Of a DNA stretch of 64,000 nt, positions 50,985-63,000 are shown one piece after another. Location: NCBI GenBank assembly GCA_036426205.1, contig CM071587.1:434001-498000 (forward strand). The letters run 5' to 3'. The stretch's first letter is position 1; every line of letters begins with the position of its first letter. The position numbers and the translations under genes are program-made. Source of the stretch: Ascaphus truei (taxonomy: Eukaryota; Chordata; Amphibia; Anura; Ascaphidae). The notes beneath the pieces were generated by a model. It was not told where the DNA came from, made no database searches, and worked only from the letters and a program-made list of their open reading frames with translations.

Positions 50985-51180
50985 TCATGGCTGGGCCCCA
51001 GCTCTCCCTGGGCTGCAGGCCTCTTCCTCACTCTGTGCCCCATGCCGAGTTTCCAACGCTGGCGGCGCACGGCAGACCTCTCTGATGTCAGCGCACCGGA
51101 AGTAAGCTGGGCCTCATCTTCTGATGCACGCTGACTTTGGAAGCTCGGTGTGGGACACAGAGTGAGGAAGAGGCCTGCAA
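50985..51180. mobile_element. Fold-back MITE
   Basis: CTGCAGGCCTCTTCCTCACT and GAGTGAGGAAGAGGCCTGCA are inverted. Outer GC-rich arms (GACCTCTGGCCAGGCCCAGC and relatives near 51220) extend the fold to about 50900-51290. Confidence 0.6.
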
Positions 51181-51309
51181 CTGAGGGAGAGCTGGGGCCT
51201 GGCCGTGACCGGCACCCGGGTCTGGCCAGAGGTCTGGGCCAACTTGCAGCGCCAGCCGACAAGTCCCCCACAGCCACTGGACCCAGCCTTACCATCCCCA
51301 TGGTAAGTC

Positions 51310-54300
51310 TATTTTTGTATATGTATTGGGAGGGGAGTGGGGGTCTTTATATATGTATTGGGAGGGAGTGGGGGTCTTTTTATATGTATTGGGAGGGGAG
51401 TGGGGGTCTTTTTATATGTATTGGGAGGGGAGTGGGGGTCTTTGTATATGTATTGGGAGGGGAGTGGGGGTCTTTATATATGTATTGGGAGGGGAGTGGG
51501 TTTTTTTTTTATATGTATTGGGAGGGGAGTGGGGGTCTTTGTATATGTATTGGGAGGGGAGTGGGGGTCTTTATATATGTATTGGGAGGGGAGTGGTTTT
51601 TTTTTATATGTGTATTGGGAGGGAGTGTAGGTCTTTTTATATGTATTGGGGGAGTGGGGGTCTTCTATATGTATTGGGGGAGTGGGGATCTTTTTAAATG
51701 AATTGGTAGGGGAGTGGGGGTCTTTTATATGTATTGGGGGAGTGGGAATCTTTTTATATGTATTGGTAGGGGAGTGGGGGTCTTTTTATATGTATTGGGG
51801 GAGTGGGAATCTTTTTATATGTATTTGGGGGGAGTGGGGTCTTTGTTAAATAATGTATTGGGAGGGGAGTGGGGGTCTTTTTATATGTATTGGGGGATTG
51901 GGGTCTTTATATACAGTATGTATTGGGGAGGGGATATGGGGGGGTCTTTTATATGTATTGAGAGCGGAGTGTGGTCTTTTTATATGTATTGGGAGGGGAG
52001 TGGGGGTCTTTTTATATGTATTGGGAGGGGAGTGGGGGTCTTTTAATAGTGTTATTGGGAGGGGAGTGGGGGTCTTTGTATATGTATTGGGAGGGGAGTG
52101 GGGTCTTTATATATGTATTGGGAGGGGAGTGGGGGTCTTTTTATATGTATTGGGAGGGAGTGTGGGACTTTTTATATGTATTGGGGGAGTGGGGGTCTTT
52201 TATATGTATTGGGGTAGTGGGATCTTTTTATATGAATTGGTAGGGGATGGGGGTCTTTTATATGTATTGGGGAGTGGGAATCGTTTATATGTATTGGTAG
52301 GGGAGTGGGGTCTTTTTGTCTATGTATTGGACGTTGGGATGCTTTTTTTATGTATTGGGGATGGGGTCTTTGTATGTATTGGAGGGGAGTGGGGGTCTAT
52401 ATATGTTGATTGGGAGGGAGTGGGGGTCCTTGTTTATATGGTATGGAGGGGGAGTGGGGTCTATTTATATAGGTTAATTGGGGATGTGGGAGTCTTTATA
52501 TGCGAGTATGTATTGGAGGATGTGGGGGGTCTTTTTATATGTATTGAGAGCGGAGTGTGGGTCTTTTTATATGTATTGGGAGGGGAGTGGGGGTCTTTTT
52601 ATATGTATTGGGGGGGAGTTGGGGGTCTTTATAATGTTTTTGGAGGGGATGGGTTGTCTTTTTATATGTATTGGGAGGGGAGTGGGGGTCTTTTTTATAT
52701 TGTATTGTGGAGGGGAGTGGGGGTCTTTTTATATTATTGGGGAGGGGAGATGGGGTCTTTTTATATGTTTGGGTATGTGTGAATTGGGGGTCTTTTTATA
52801 TGTATTGGGAGGGTAGTTTGGGGTGTCTTTTTTATATGTATTGTGGTAGGGGAGTGTGGGTCTTTTTATATGTATTCGGTATGGAATGGGTCCATTTTAT
52901 ATGTATTGGGAGGCAGTGGGGTCTTTTATATTATGATTGGGGGGAGGGGTAATGGGTGGTCTTTTTATATGTATTGGGAGGGTGGCTGTGTGGGGTTTCT
53001 TTTAATGGTATTGCGAGGGATGTGGGGGTCTTTTTATATTATGGGTGATGGGATTGGATGGGTCTTTGTTTATATGTATTGGGAGGGGAGAGGGTCTTTT
53101 TATATGTATTGGGAGTGGAGGCACTTTTGTATATTATTGGGAGGGGAGTAGGGGTCTTTTTAATATGTATTGGGAGGGAGTGTTGGGTCTTTTTATATAT
53201 TGTGTTGGAGGGGAGTGGGGGTCTTTTATATATGTATTGGGCCATGGGGAGATGTGGGTTTTTTTAATATGTATTGGGACGGGGAAGGGGGTCGCTTTTG
53301 TATATGTATGGGAGGGAGTGTGGAGGACTTTTTATATGTATTGGGAGGGGAGTGGTTGGTCTTTTTATATGTATTGGGGAGGGGAGTGGGGTCTTTTATA
53401 TGATATGTGGAGGAGGAGAGGGGGTCTTTTTATATATGTATTGGGAGGGGAGTGATGACTTTTTATATGTATTTGGAGGTGGAGTGTATGGGTCTTTTTT
53501 ATGTATTGGGAGAGGGAGTGGGGTCTTTTTTATTGTATTGGGATGGGGAGTGTGGGATCTTTTTTATATGTATTGGGAGGGGTGAGGGGGGTCTTTTTAT
53601 ATGTATGGTGAGGGGAGTGGGGACTTTTTATTGTATTGGACATGGGGAGTGTGGGGTCTTTTATATGTATTGGGAGGGGATGTGTGGGTCTTTTTATTGT
53701 TTGTAGGGGAGTGGGGGTCTTTTATAATGTATTGTGGGGGAGTGGGGGTCCACTTTTGGTATCTGTATTGGGAGGGGAGTGGGGGACTTTTATATGTATT
53801 GTGGAGGGAGTGGGGATCTTTTATATGTATTGTGGGGGGGTGGGTGGGGCTTTATTATTCTATTGGGGGGTAGGTGGGGGTCTTTTATATTATGTATTGG
53901 GGGGGAGTTGGGGGGTTTCGTTTTTATATTTATTGTTGGGGGGAGTGGGTCTTTTATATGTATTGTTGGGGGGGATGTGGGGAACTTTTATAATGTATTG
54001 GGGGGGAGTGGGGTCTTTTTAGTGTATTGAGGGGGAAGGTGGGTCTTTATATGTATATTGGGAGGTGTGGGTCTTTTTAATATGTATTGGGAAGTGGTAT
54101 TGGGTGTCTTTTTTATATGTATTGGGGGGGGGGGGGTGTGGGAGTGGGGGGAGCACTGGCTTTTTATATTTATTGGGGGGGGGAGTGGGGTGCACTTTTG
54201 TTATGATATTGGGGGGTGTGGGACCGTGGTGAACTTTTTTTAGATTATTTACTTTCTTATTTGTATTGTGGAGGGAGCCGTGGTCTTTATTAGATGTATT

Positions 54301-55935
54301 GTAGAGGGGAGTGGGGTCTTTTTATCATGTTATTGGGAGGTAGTGGGTCTTTTTATATGTATTGGTAGGGGGAGTGTGGGACTTTTTATATGTATTGGGG
54401 GGGAGTGTGGGGTCTTTTTTGTTATGTCTGTATTGGGGAGTGGTGGGTCTTTTTAATGTATGTATGGTGAGGGGAGTGGGGTCTTTTTATATTGTATTGG
54501 GAGGGGAGTGGGGATCTTTTTATATGTATTGGGGGAATGGTATGTGGGGGAGGGTGGGGGTCTTTTTATATTATTGGGGGGGGGGGAGTGTGGGCTTTTA
54601 ATTACTTATTGGGGGGTAGTGGGGTCGTTTTATATATTGGGAGGTAGTGGGGGATTTTTTTATATGTATTGGGAGGGTGTGGTGGGGTCTTTTTAATGTA
54701 TGTGGAGGGTAGTGGGGATCTTTATAATTTGATTGGTGGGGGGTGGTGGGACTTTTTATATGTATTGGTGAGGGGTGGGGGTCTTTTTATATGTATTGTA
54801 GGGGGACAGTTGGGGGACTTTTTATATGTATTGGAGGTTCAGGGGGGAGTGGGGTGTGGGGCGTAGTTAGGATTGTAATATGGGGGGATGTGTGGTCTTT
54901 AATTTTATAGTTGTTTATATAACACTCTTTATTTTTTATGAGTGGGGGTGGGGGACTTTTTAATATGTTTGGGGAGGGGAGTGTGGGTTCTTTTTCTATG
55001 TATGTGGGAGATGGGGTGACTTTTATATGTATATTGGGGGGGAATGTCAGGGGGATCTTTTATATGTATTGGGAGGAGATGGGGCGTGCTTTTAATATGT
55101 ATTGGGGGGGAGTGGGGGCTTTTTTGATAGTATTGGAGGGGAGGGAGTGGGGGTCAGTGTTTAGTATGTACAATTTTGTCAGGGGCAGTGGGGGAACGTA
55201 GCCTTTGTGTAGGATTGATTGGAGGGAGTGGTGAGATCTTGTTTATATGTATTTGGAGTGTAGTTGGGGGAGTCGTGTTTTATATGATTGGCTGCTACAG
55301 GGTGGGTAGTGGTCTTTTTATATGGTATTATTGAGGGCAGTTGTGGTGGAGAGCAGTTTTCAAAGTCAGTATGGAGAGGTGGGGGGAGATGGGTGGCATG
55401 AGTAAGCTTTTAGTTTAGATATGTATTGGCCTGGGGAGTGGTGGTCTTTTTGCAGATGTATTGAGAGAAGGTAGTAGGGTCTTTGTTTGTGTGTATTGGG
55501 ATGAGGAGTGGGGTGATATTTTTATAGTGTATTGGGGGGGGAGTGGGGGTTTTGATATGTGTATTGGGGAGGAGCTAGCGGAGTGGTGGGATCATTTTTT
55601 AGATGGATTGGGAGGGTATGAGGTCTTTTATATGATATTGGGAAGGGAGTGGGGGCAGGGACTTTTATATGTTATTGGGGGGGGTACGTGTGGGTCTTTT
55701 ATATGATTGGATTGGGAGAGGGGAAGTTGGTGGACTTTTTATAGTTGTGGTGAGGGGAGTGGGGGGGTCTTTTTATATGTAATTGGGAAGGGGAGTTGGG
55801 GGAAGTTTTTATATTGTACTGGGGTGGGGGAGGGGAGTGGTGGGACTTTTTTATATGTATTGGGAGGGATGTGTGGGTCTTTTTTATATGTATTGGAAGG
55901 GGAGTGGGGACTTTTTATATGTATTGGGATTTGGG
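51310..55935. repeat. 31-bp minisatellite, 4.6 kb
   Basis: Unit of about 31 nt: TATATGTATTGGGAGGGGAG then TGGGGGTCTTT. Clean for the first 0.8 kb, then progressively corrupted by indels until about 55850, then clean again. The frames over it (GGLFICIGRGV and similar) come from the period and are not genes. Confidence 0.92.
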
Positions 55936-56204
55936 TGGGAGGGGGGATAGATAAAATTAACCCATATCAAGAATCTTGGAGCACTTCCACCAAAATTCAG
56001 CAAAATACAATAAATCGAAGTAACACAGCAGCAGTCAGGGGTGGTAATGCCGTTGAGAATCTTGAGAAGGACGTAAGGAGTCCGAAACGCGCGCTTCTTT
56101 TGTTCTGTGATTGCACACCCCCCAGATGCCTGTGTTAACTTCATTTAAATTGTATTTTTTTGAATTTGTGAGTGCTCCAGATTCTTTGATATTGGGTACT
56201 ATAG

Positions 56205-56315
56205 ATACACACACACACACCACGCACACTACACACAAACACACACACAAACACAAGGCACAGGCACCACACAACACACACAAACACACACACCACAAAC
56301 ACACACCAAGACACA
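56205..56315. repeat. CA microsatellite
   Basis: Interrupted (CA)n / CACAAACACA tract. Confidence 0.92.
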
Positions 56316-56840
56316 GAAGAAAGACCCCAAATTGAGCACTCTGGCATACCAAAATATATCAATGTATTATATACTCCATTATAACAAAGTTAAAATCATT
56401 CAAAAACACACACAACCCATTCCTCCACACTAAAGGGAAATAGCCCACACGGACTATCTGAACCTAATACTCTCACGGGGGAATAGAGGCAAAGTCTCCA
56501 AACAGTAAGCTGGTGGAAATAAGATTTCATACCATGACCGGCTAGACCAAAAAGCCTAAATCTATCGTGCTGGGCATACGGCCTATATACGCCGAAACTC
56601 TGAACTAGTAAAGACACATTTATTGTACCATTTGGTGTGCCTGCTTTTTTGACCCATATATACTTTATATATATATCAAAACATATACTGTATGCCAAAG
56701 TTTCAAACAGAGAGCATCCCTAAATTGGCTATGCAGAATCTTGGCTCTGATGTACGTGTAGTTTGATGCCTCTTGATGATGTCCGATGCTTTGAGCTCTA
56801 TTGTTTGATTTTTGTATTGATCACTATTTACCTTGGACGG
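56316..56840. other. Intergenic, no gene seen
   Basis: No exon, repeat array or MITE recognised between the CA tract and the promoter at 56937. Confidence 0.4.
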
Positions 56841-56847
56841 CATCGCA

Positions 56848-56945
56848 AGCAACCAATGTGTGTACGGCGTCCAACATATAATCCCATCTTTCATCGCCCG
56901 CCTCCCTTCCCTGATCGCCAGGATGGCTTTTGGGCATATATAAAG
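56848..56945 (+). promoter_or_regulatory. TATA promoter of gene 3
   Basis: AACCAATGTG at 56848 (CCAAT box) and GGGCATATATAAAGGACACG at 56933, with TATATAAAG at 56937-56945. A start site near 56968 is expected. About 70 nt downstream a consensus donor begins (GAGAAAG then GTAAGT at 57041). Box order, spacing and the exon that follows together make this a convincing core promoter in the orientation of the BPI-fold genes. Confidence 0.6.
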
Positions 56946-56967
56946 GACACGGTTACCCATCAAGTTC

Positions 56968-57040
56968 AGAGGAGAGTGGCGGAGGAAGCAGAGTAACACA
57001 TAGTTACTCACAACCCAACACTAAATCGCAAGCGAGAAAG
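56968..57040 (+). other. Probable non-coding exon 1 of gene 3
   Basis: The stretch from the expected start site to the GTAAGT donor at 57041 contains no ATG. It fits the family pattern in which the first coding exon has an acceptor just upstream of the ATG. Confidence 0.5.
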
Positions 57041-57458
57041 GTAAGTTTCATGCTTTCATCTCAGATTTTGGACTGAGAATAGATTTCTTACAGATGTACC
57101 CTTCGTCCAAAGTGCAAAATTCACATAATTAAAATGGCTCTGTCAGTTTAATACCAGTTGATTACAATGATGGCCATTTGTTCATTCCAACAATGTTAGT
57201 TATTTAAAACCAGCTTTAAAAGTACAGTATGCCATTATTGTTTTATTGTACGGGTAGAATGACATCAAATCTTTTCACCGCTCGAAATGTAAGTTTTGGT
57301 GTCCAAGAGAATACAGCAAAATAAAAGATGGCAGACAGTTTCACATTAGTTATCATAGGGCAATAAAACAGTCACAAAATAAAAGCTAGTATAATGTAAT
57401 ACCATAGCACGTTTCTCTTTAATATCCTAATATAACATCGTATTCTCTTCTTATATGG

Positions 57459-57461
<3 letters not shown>

Positions 57462-57492
<31 letters not shown>
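57462..57492. repeat. AT microsatellite
   Basis: About 15 copies of AT. Confidence 0.95.
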
Positions 57493-57495
<3 letters not shown>

Positions 57496-57542
57496 GAATA
57501 GTGGCAGCAAAAGTAGCTTGTTGTATAAATAGGGTGCATTAT

Positions 57543-57755
57543 ACAGGTTGTCCTCGCTTTACAACGTTTCGCTTTCCGTCTGACGTGTTTTCCGGCGGCG
57601 GCTAATGCAATAAAAAAATGCATTATCCGCCGCACGTTTCGCCTATCCGACGGAAATCGCCACCGGTTAACATTGGTCCCGCTTTCCGACAATCTGCTAT
57701 CCGACAGTGGTTTGCGGGACACATTGTGTCAGATTTGCGAGGACTCACTGTACAG
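57543..57755. mobile_element. Palindromic MITE (ACAGGTTGTCCTCGC ends)
   Basis: ACAGGTTGTCCTCGCTTTAC at the left, ATTTGCGAGGACTCACTGTA at the right, with CGACGG-rich inverted blocks around TGCAATAAAAAAATGCATTA. In the first intron of gene 3. Confidence 0.6.
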
Positions 57756-57794
57756 TACTTAGCCAGGAAAATGATTGTTTAGTTTATAATATGT

Positions 57795-57965
57795 ATGTAT
57801 ATGTTTATATACATAGCACCTTCCATGTACATAGCACTTCACAGCAGTAGCACACGTGACATAATAGGAATAAGCGCTTCAGACATAAGCCACACTAGTA
57901 GACATTAGGAAAAGCCCGAAGAGCTTATAATCTAATTGGTAAATTGGGAGAATGTACAGAGACAA
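57795..57965 (-). repeat. L2/CORE-SINE-type tail, reverse orientation
   Basis: On the minus strand: TTAGATTATAAGCTCTTCGG to AGCGCTATGTACATGG-like ends. Same family as 2655. Confidence 0.6.
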
Positions 57966-58123
57966 TAGGAAAGTGCATCTGCAAGGGGCCATAGTAAATG
58001 CCACTTTTATACAGAACATTGCATGCCCTTGATATACTGCATGTAGTAATTTGCATGGGTTACGGTGCTGTAAGTTATTGGTTGACCTACATCCCATACT
58101 CTTTAAAGGTGCAGGAACAAAGG

Positions 58124-58241
58124 ATGTTGACCCCACGGAAAATGCTGCTTCTCTGGAGCTTGGTGATCCTGTCCCCGAACTATGTGGTGTCCAGACCGGC
58201 TGCGAAAATGTTCCCAGCGGAGCCCAAGACTTGGGGCGATG
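58124..58241 (+). CDS. Gene 3 candidate first coding exon: signal peptide
   Basis: ATG at 58124 opens 39 residues starting MLTPRKMLLLWSLVILSPNY. This is a basic n-region, a hydrophobic core and a small-residue end (VVSRPA), so a good signal peptide. The donor GTATGT follows at 58242 in phase 1. The coding length is 118 nt, exactly that of gene 2 exon 1, with the same phase. An acceptor with a TTGAC branch-like site precedes it (58083-58110). It joins in phase to the acceptor CTTCTCCCAG at 60092. The alternative is a chance open frame; the equal length and phase argue against that. Confidence 0.55.
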
Positions 58242-58814
58242 GTATGTCTGGCACTTTGTAATGAAGCTACAACACTCTCTGCCTTCACTACCCACGGCAT
58301 TTGAGGTTCATAAATATCGATGCACTGACATAAAAAGGGATATCTTATTTATTGCATACTTCCCACTGGAAAATAGAAATGATACACATATACATAGAAA
58401 TGTTGAGATGTTTGACTATTTCTAGGAAGGCGCATATTAGTTACCAGAATATTTTTAATTGATTCTTAAAGAAAAATAAAGGAGTAGTGCTTACCACGCC
58501 CGGGCTAGGATATCCTCAGTACTTCCCAGGGGATCTCTGCTTTTGTAGGAGTCCAATCAAGACATCCGCACTTTAGGGAAAATGTACCCACCATACAGGA
58601 TACATTTGAAAGTATTACAAAGTAAATGAGGTTGGATGAAGAGTTCACCCTACAGTATGGGAAATTTAGATGACTGATCCAGAGGAAGCAAACAAAACAA
58701 CCCAGTGATATATCATCTAATGATAACGCATAAGGGGAAATAAATTCCTTCCTGACTCCAAATATTGGCAATCAGATTACTCCCTGGATCAATTTCCTTC
58801 CCATGTTTACTTAT

Positions 58815-59015
58815 TTGGTATATCCCGGTATACCTTTCCTTTCTAAAAAGATGTCCAACCATTTTTTTGAACATATCTATTGTATCTGCCATCACAGTCT
58901 CCATGGGTATTGACCCACACTGTAACTGCCCTTACTGTAAAGAACCCTTTCCTTTGTAAAGAGATGCCCCACCTTTTCTTAAAGATATCTATTGTATCTG
59001 CCATCACAGTCTTCA
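58815..59015. repeat. Tandemly duplicated interspersed repeat
   Basis: A block of about 126 nt, ATCTATTGTATCTGCCATCA followed by CAGTCTCCATGG, is repeated once with mismatches (58877 and 58990). No coding potential. In the intron before the Gly-rich exon. Confidence 0.6.
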
Positions 59016-59265
59016 TGGTGTTCTTTATGTAATATTGTAACAACGTAAATGCTGACAGAATATCAAACATTTATTTAGACCTTGAAGACTTTTGCCACTA
59101 ATGCTATGGCCCATATTTACTTCTGCCATAAGGCACCTAACAGCCCGTCCATTTCACTGAGCTCTACTGTGTCTTCCACCAAGAGAAGGTGTCTTCTAGC
59201 AGAAGACTGCATAGTTAATATGGCAATATGGGGAACATTCATCCAGCTTAAGTATGGGTTAGCTC

Positions 59266-59518
59266 AGGGGCGATCAACGCCACTCCTCAACTGACCAACA
59301 GGTCAGGTTTTCAGGATATACCAGCTTCAGCATAGGTGGCTCAGTCAGTCAAAGACTGAGCTGCTGATTGGGCCACCTGTGCTGAAGCAGGGGCTGATTG
59401 AGCCACCTGTGCTGAAGCAGGGACTGATTGAGCCACCTGGGCTGAAGCCAGGATATCCTGAAAATCTGACCACTTGGGGGTTGGGGGGGACAACTTGATG
59501 ACTGGAGTTGAACCCCCC
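59266..59518. mobile_element. Fold-back MITE, family A
   Basis: CAGGGGCGATCAACGCCACT at the left and ACTGGAGTTGAACCCCCCCT at the right. The right core is present three times (GAGCCACCTGTGCTGAAGCA), as at 41262. Confidence 0.7.
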
Positions 59519-60092
59519 CTGGGTTCGCTCACCTGATTTAAATCAATGGGTGATAACGCCGGATCCTGTGCGCTAATCCGTACCTGCGCTTAATGAATGT
59601 GTCCCTTATGTGACGTGCAGGACACACGTTCTAACTATCAAGATGACCATTGGCTATAAGGCTCTCTAATTTGTTTTAATACGGCACAATGTACTCTACT
59701 CATGATAAAGGGACAGTCCATCAAAAAACAAAAACATTTTCAGATAGCTTATCTAAATTTATAGGCTGCCTGACAAAGGTTCAATCAGCATTAAAATAAC
59801 TATTTCATATATCTGTATCTTGTGAAAATTGAATATGGTTTGCATATTTCTGGGGATCCTGGATTTAGGCTTGGTTATTAACCACTTATACTTAAATCCA
59901 GACTTCCCTGATACTACTCCTGTAATTACTACTCTGCAAATAAACGCACCCAGCTTGGAGGAGGGATAGACAGTCTTATTCCCAAAGGACATTAGATAAA
60001 GATTGTGAAAACCCACCGAAGCATGGAGAAAGTATACTCGTATGTTTTCTTTGTACATCTAATTTTTTTAATTGTTTTCCTTCTTCTCCCAG

Positions 60093-63000
60093 CTGTAACC
60101 TCCAGCCACAATTCAGCAAAAGCCCCAAGCAAAACATCGGGAGCAGGATCATCTGGTGGATGGACTGTATCTGGAACTGGCAACCAGGCTCCCGGCTGGG
60201 AAACTGGCAAAAATGGAGCAATGACATTTGAAGGCCTCCCTAGTTTTAGTTGGGAAACAAATGGCGCAGAAAACTGGGCACCCGGGGGGAAACAGTTTAT
60301 TTCGAGCTGGGGTGTAAATGATGTAGGCACAGGGGCGTTCAATGATAAATTTACCTTTGGGAAAGACCAATCTTCATCTGGTAGCTGGCAAATGCCTAAC
60401 TCTGGTAGTGGTAAAATGACTACTGTTAAAGGTGAACCTAGTGCTAGCTGGGTTACGTATGAGGATGGAAATGGCAAAGTGACTTCTACTTCAAACTGGG
60501 GTACATATGAAGGAGGGGAAACAGTGACTGGAAATCAACCTGGGTTCAGCTGGAGTATGTATGATGGGGATACAAGTTCATACAATTTTCCCAAAGGAGG
60601 TGGCATGTTGGGTGGAGATATGATGGGTGGTGCAGTTGGCTTTGGTGGTGGTTCGAACGAAGGTGGTACAATAACTAGCTTTGGAAGTGTTGATTTTGGT
60701 GATGTTCCTGGGGGTGAAAAAATAGGAGGCGTAGGGGGTAGTATGTCTGGTGGAAACAAGTTGGAGAAAACATCTCAATTTGCTAGTGCAAAAAAAGGCG
60801 GCGTTCTTGGTGGTGTCCTTGGTGGAAAGCAGAAAGTGAAGGCACCTGAAGTGGGAAATAGTGGGGAAAAATACAGTTTTGCAGACGGTGATAATTCTTC
60901 TATGGTAAAAAATAAGAAAGAGGGTGCTAAAAAAGGTAAAGGCGGATTGTTAGGAGGTGGTTTGTTGAGAGGAATAACAGGAGAACTTCTTGATGGTGAT
61001 TTGTTGGGAGGAGTAACAGGAGGACTTCTTGATGGTGGTTTATTGGAAGGAGTAACAGAAGGACTTCTTGGTGGTGATTTCCTCGAAGGAGGAGCAGTAG
61101 GATATCTTGGTGGTGATTTGTTGGGAGGAATATCAGGAGGACTTCTTGGGGGTGATTTGATGGGAGGAGTTATTGGTGGTGATGTGTTGGGAGGAGTTAT
61201 TGGTGGTGATTTGTTGGGAGGAGTTCTTGGGGGTGATTTGTTAGGAGGAGTTATTGGTGAGATGGGTTGGTGGGAGGATTTCTTGGGGGTAATTTGTTGG
61301 GAGGAGCTCTTGATGGTGATTTCCTCGGAGGAGGAGGACGATATCTTGGTGGGGATTTGTTTGGAGGAGTTATTGGTGGTGATTTGTTGGGAGAATTTTT
61401 TGATGGTGGACTGTCTTGGGCNNNNNNNNNNNNNNNNNNNNNNNNNNNNNNNNNNNNNNNNNNNNNNNNNNNNNNNNNNNNNNNNNNNNNNNNNNNNNNN
61501 NNNNNNNNNNNNNNNNNNNNNNNNNNTTCGGGAGGACAGGGTTTTTCCGAGTTGGGTTGATGTGGTTGGGTGAGGAGCTCTGTGGGGGTGATTTGCTTGG
61601 GAGGAGGAGTGAGTTCTTGAGTGGTGATTTTGTTTAGGTAGGCCTTCTTGTGATTATGGGGGTGCTGGGAGGAAGTCTTGGGGGACGGGGATTTGTTTGG
61701 GGAGTTCTTGGTGGGGTTTGTTGACGGAGAAGGAAAGGGGAAAACTAGTTCTTGGGAGGTGATGGTTGTTGGGGAGAAAGCTCTTCTTGGGATGGTGATT
61801 TGTGGGAGAGCTATTGGGCGGTTGATGGGGTGATTTGTTGGGAGGAGTTATCTGGGGGGTGATTTTTGGGAGGAGAGTTTAGTGGGGGTGGATTTGTTGG
61901 AAGGAGTTCTTGGGTTGGTGATGTGTTGGACCGAGGCGCACTTTGGGAAGTGTGATTTGTTGGCAGGAGGAGTTCTTGTGGGGGATTCTGTTACGGACGG
62001 CATTCTGGGTGATGAGGGGGGTAGCTGGCGGAGGAAGTTCGGGGGGGGGTTGCTTGGAGGGAGTTCTTGGTGGGGATTTGTTGGGAGGAGCGTGGGGGTG
62101 ATGGGGTGCGGTGATTTGTTGGGGGAGCTAGTTCTTGAGGGAGGTATTTGTCTTGGGAGAGCTGTGGGGGTTGTGACACAGTGTTTGTTCAGGTGAGATG
62201 TCCGTTGGCCGGGGTGATTGTTGGGGAGGAGTTCTTATGTGATGATGGGTTCTTGGGAGAAGTCTGGTGCGGGATTTGGCAGGGGGAAGGAGGTAGGGGG
62301 AGGGGGAGGGGCGGGGGAGGCAGGGAGGGGGAGGGGAGGGGGGAGAGGAGAGGAGGGGGGGAGTACTGGGGGGGGTAGGAGAGCGGGGGGGAGGGGGTGT
62401 GAGTGCGCGGAAGGGGGGGATGTGGAGGAGGAGAAGGAGCGGGAGGGAGGGGGGGGCCGGGGAGAGAGGTCGGGGGGCGGGGGGAGGGGGGTGCGCGAGG
62501 ACGGGATGGGGGGGGAGGGGGGGGGGGAGGCATGAGAGGCGGAGGGGGGGGAGGGGGGGGAGGTTAGTTCTTGGGGGGGGGTGAGGTGGGCGGGAGGAGA
62601 CGATGGAGTGGTGGGGAGGGGTGGCAGGGAGTTAGAGGTTGTGCGGTGGGAGCTTTCTTCAGTGATTTGTTGGGCGGAGTCTTGGTAGATGATTGTGGTT
62701 CTTGGGAGAAGTCTTGGGGGGGGATGTGTGGGGAGTAGGGAGTTCTTGGGGTGGAATTTGTACTGGAGAGGAGTTCTTGTGGAGGTGCTTTGTTGGGAGG
62801 GTTATTGGGGTTGTTGATTGTGTCTGGGCATGGCAGGGGTCTGTGGTGATGATGGGGTGCTGGGAGGCGGAGAGGCGTTCTTGGGGGGGATTGTTGGGAG
62901 GCAGGGGATTGGGGGGAGGGTTTGGGAGGAGTTTGTGGGGGTAGGGATTTGTGGGAGGAGTTCTGAGGGGGTGATTGTTGGGAGGAGTCGTTCTTGGGGG

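Noticed and set aside
51853..52782. 309-codon frame rich in ICIGRGVG
   Set aside because: By-product of the 31-bp array with random indels; composition is dictated by the repeat unit.
62189..62584. Pro-rich minus-strand and Gly/Arg-rich plus-strand frames
   Set aside because: The segment is almost pure GGGGAG noise next to a gap-filled zone of the 27-bp repeat.
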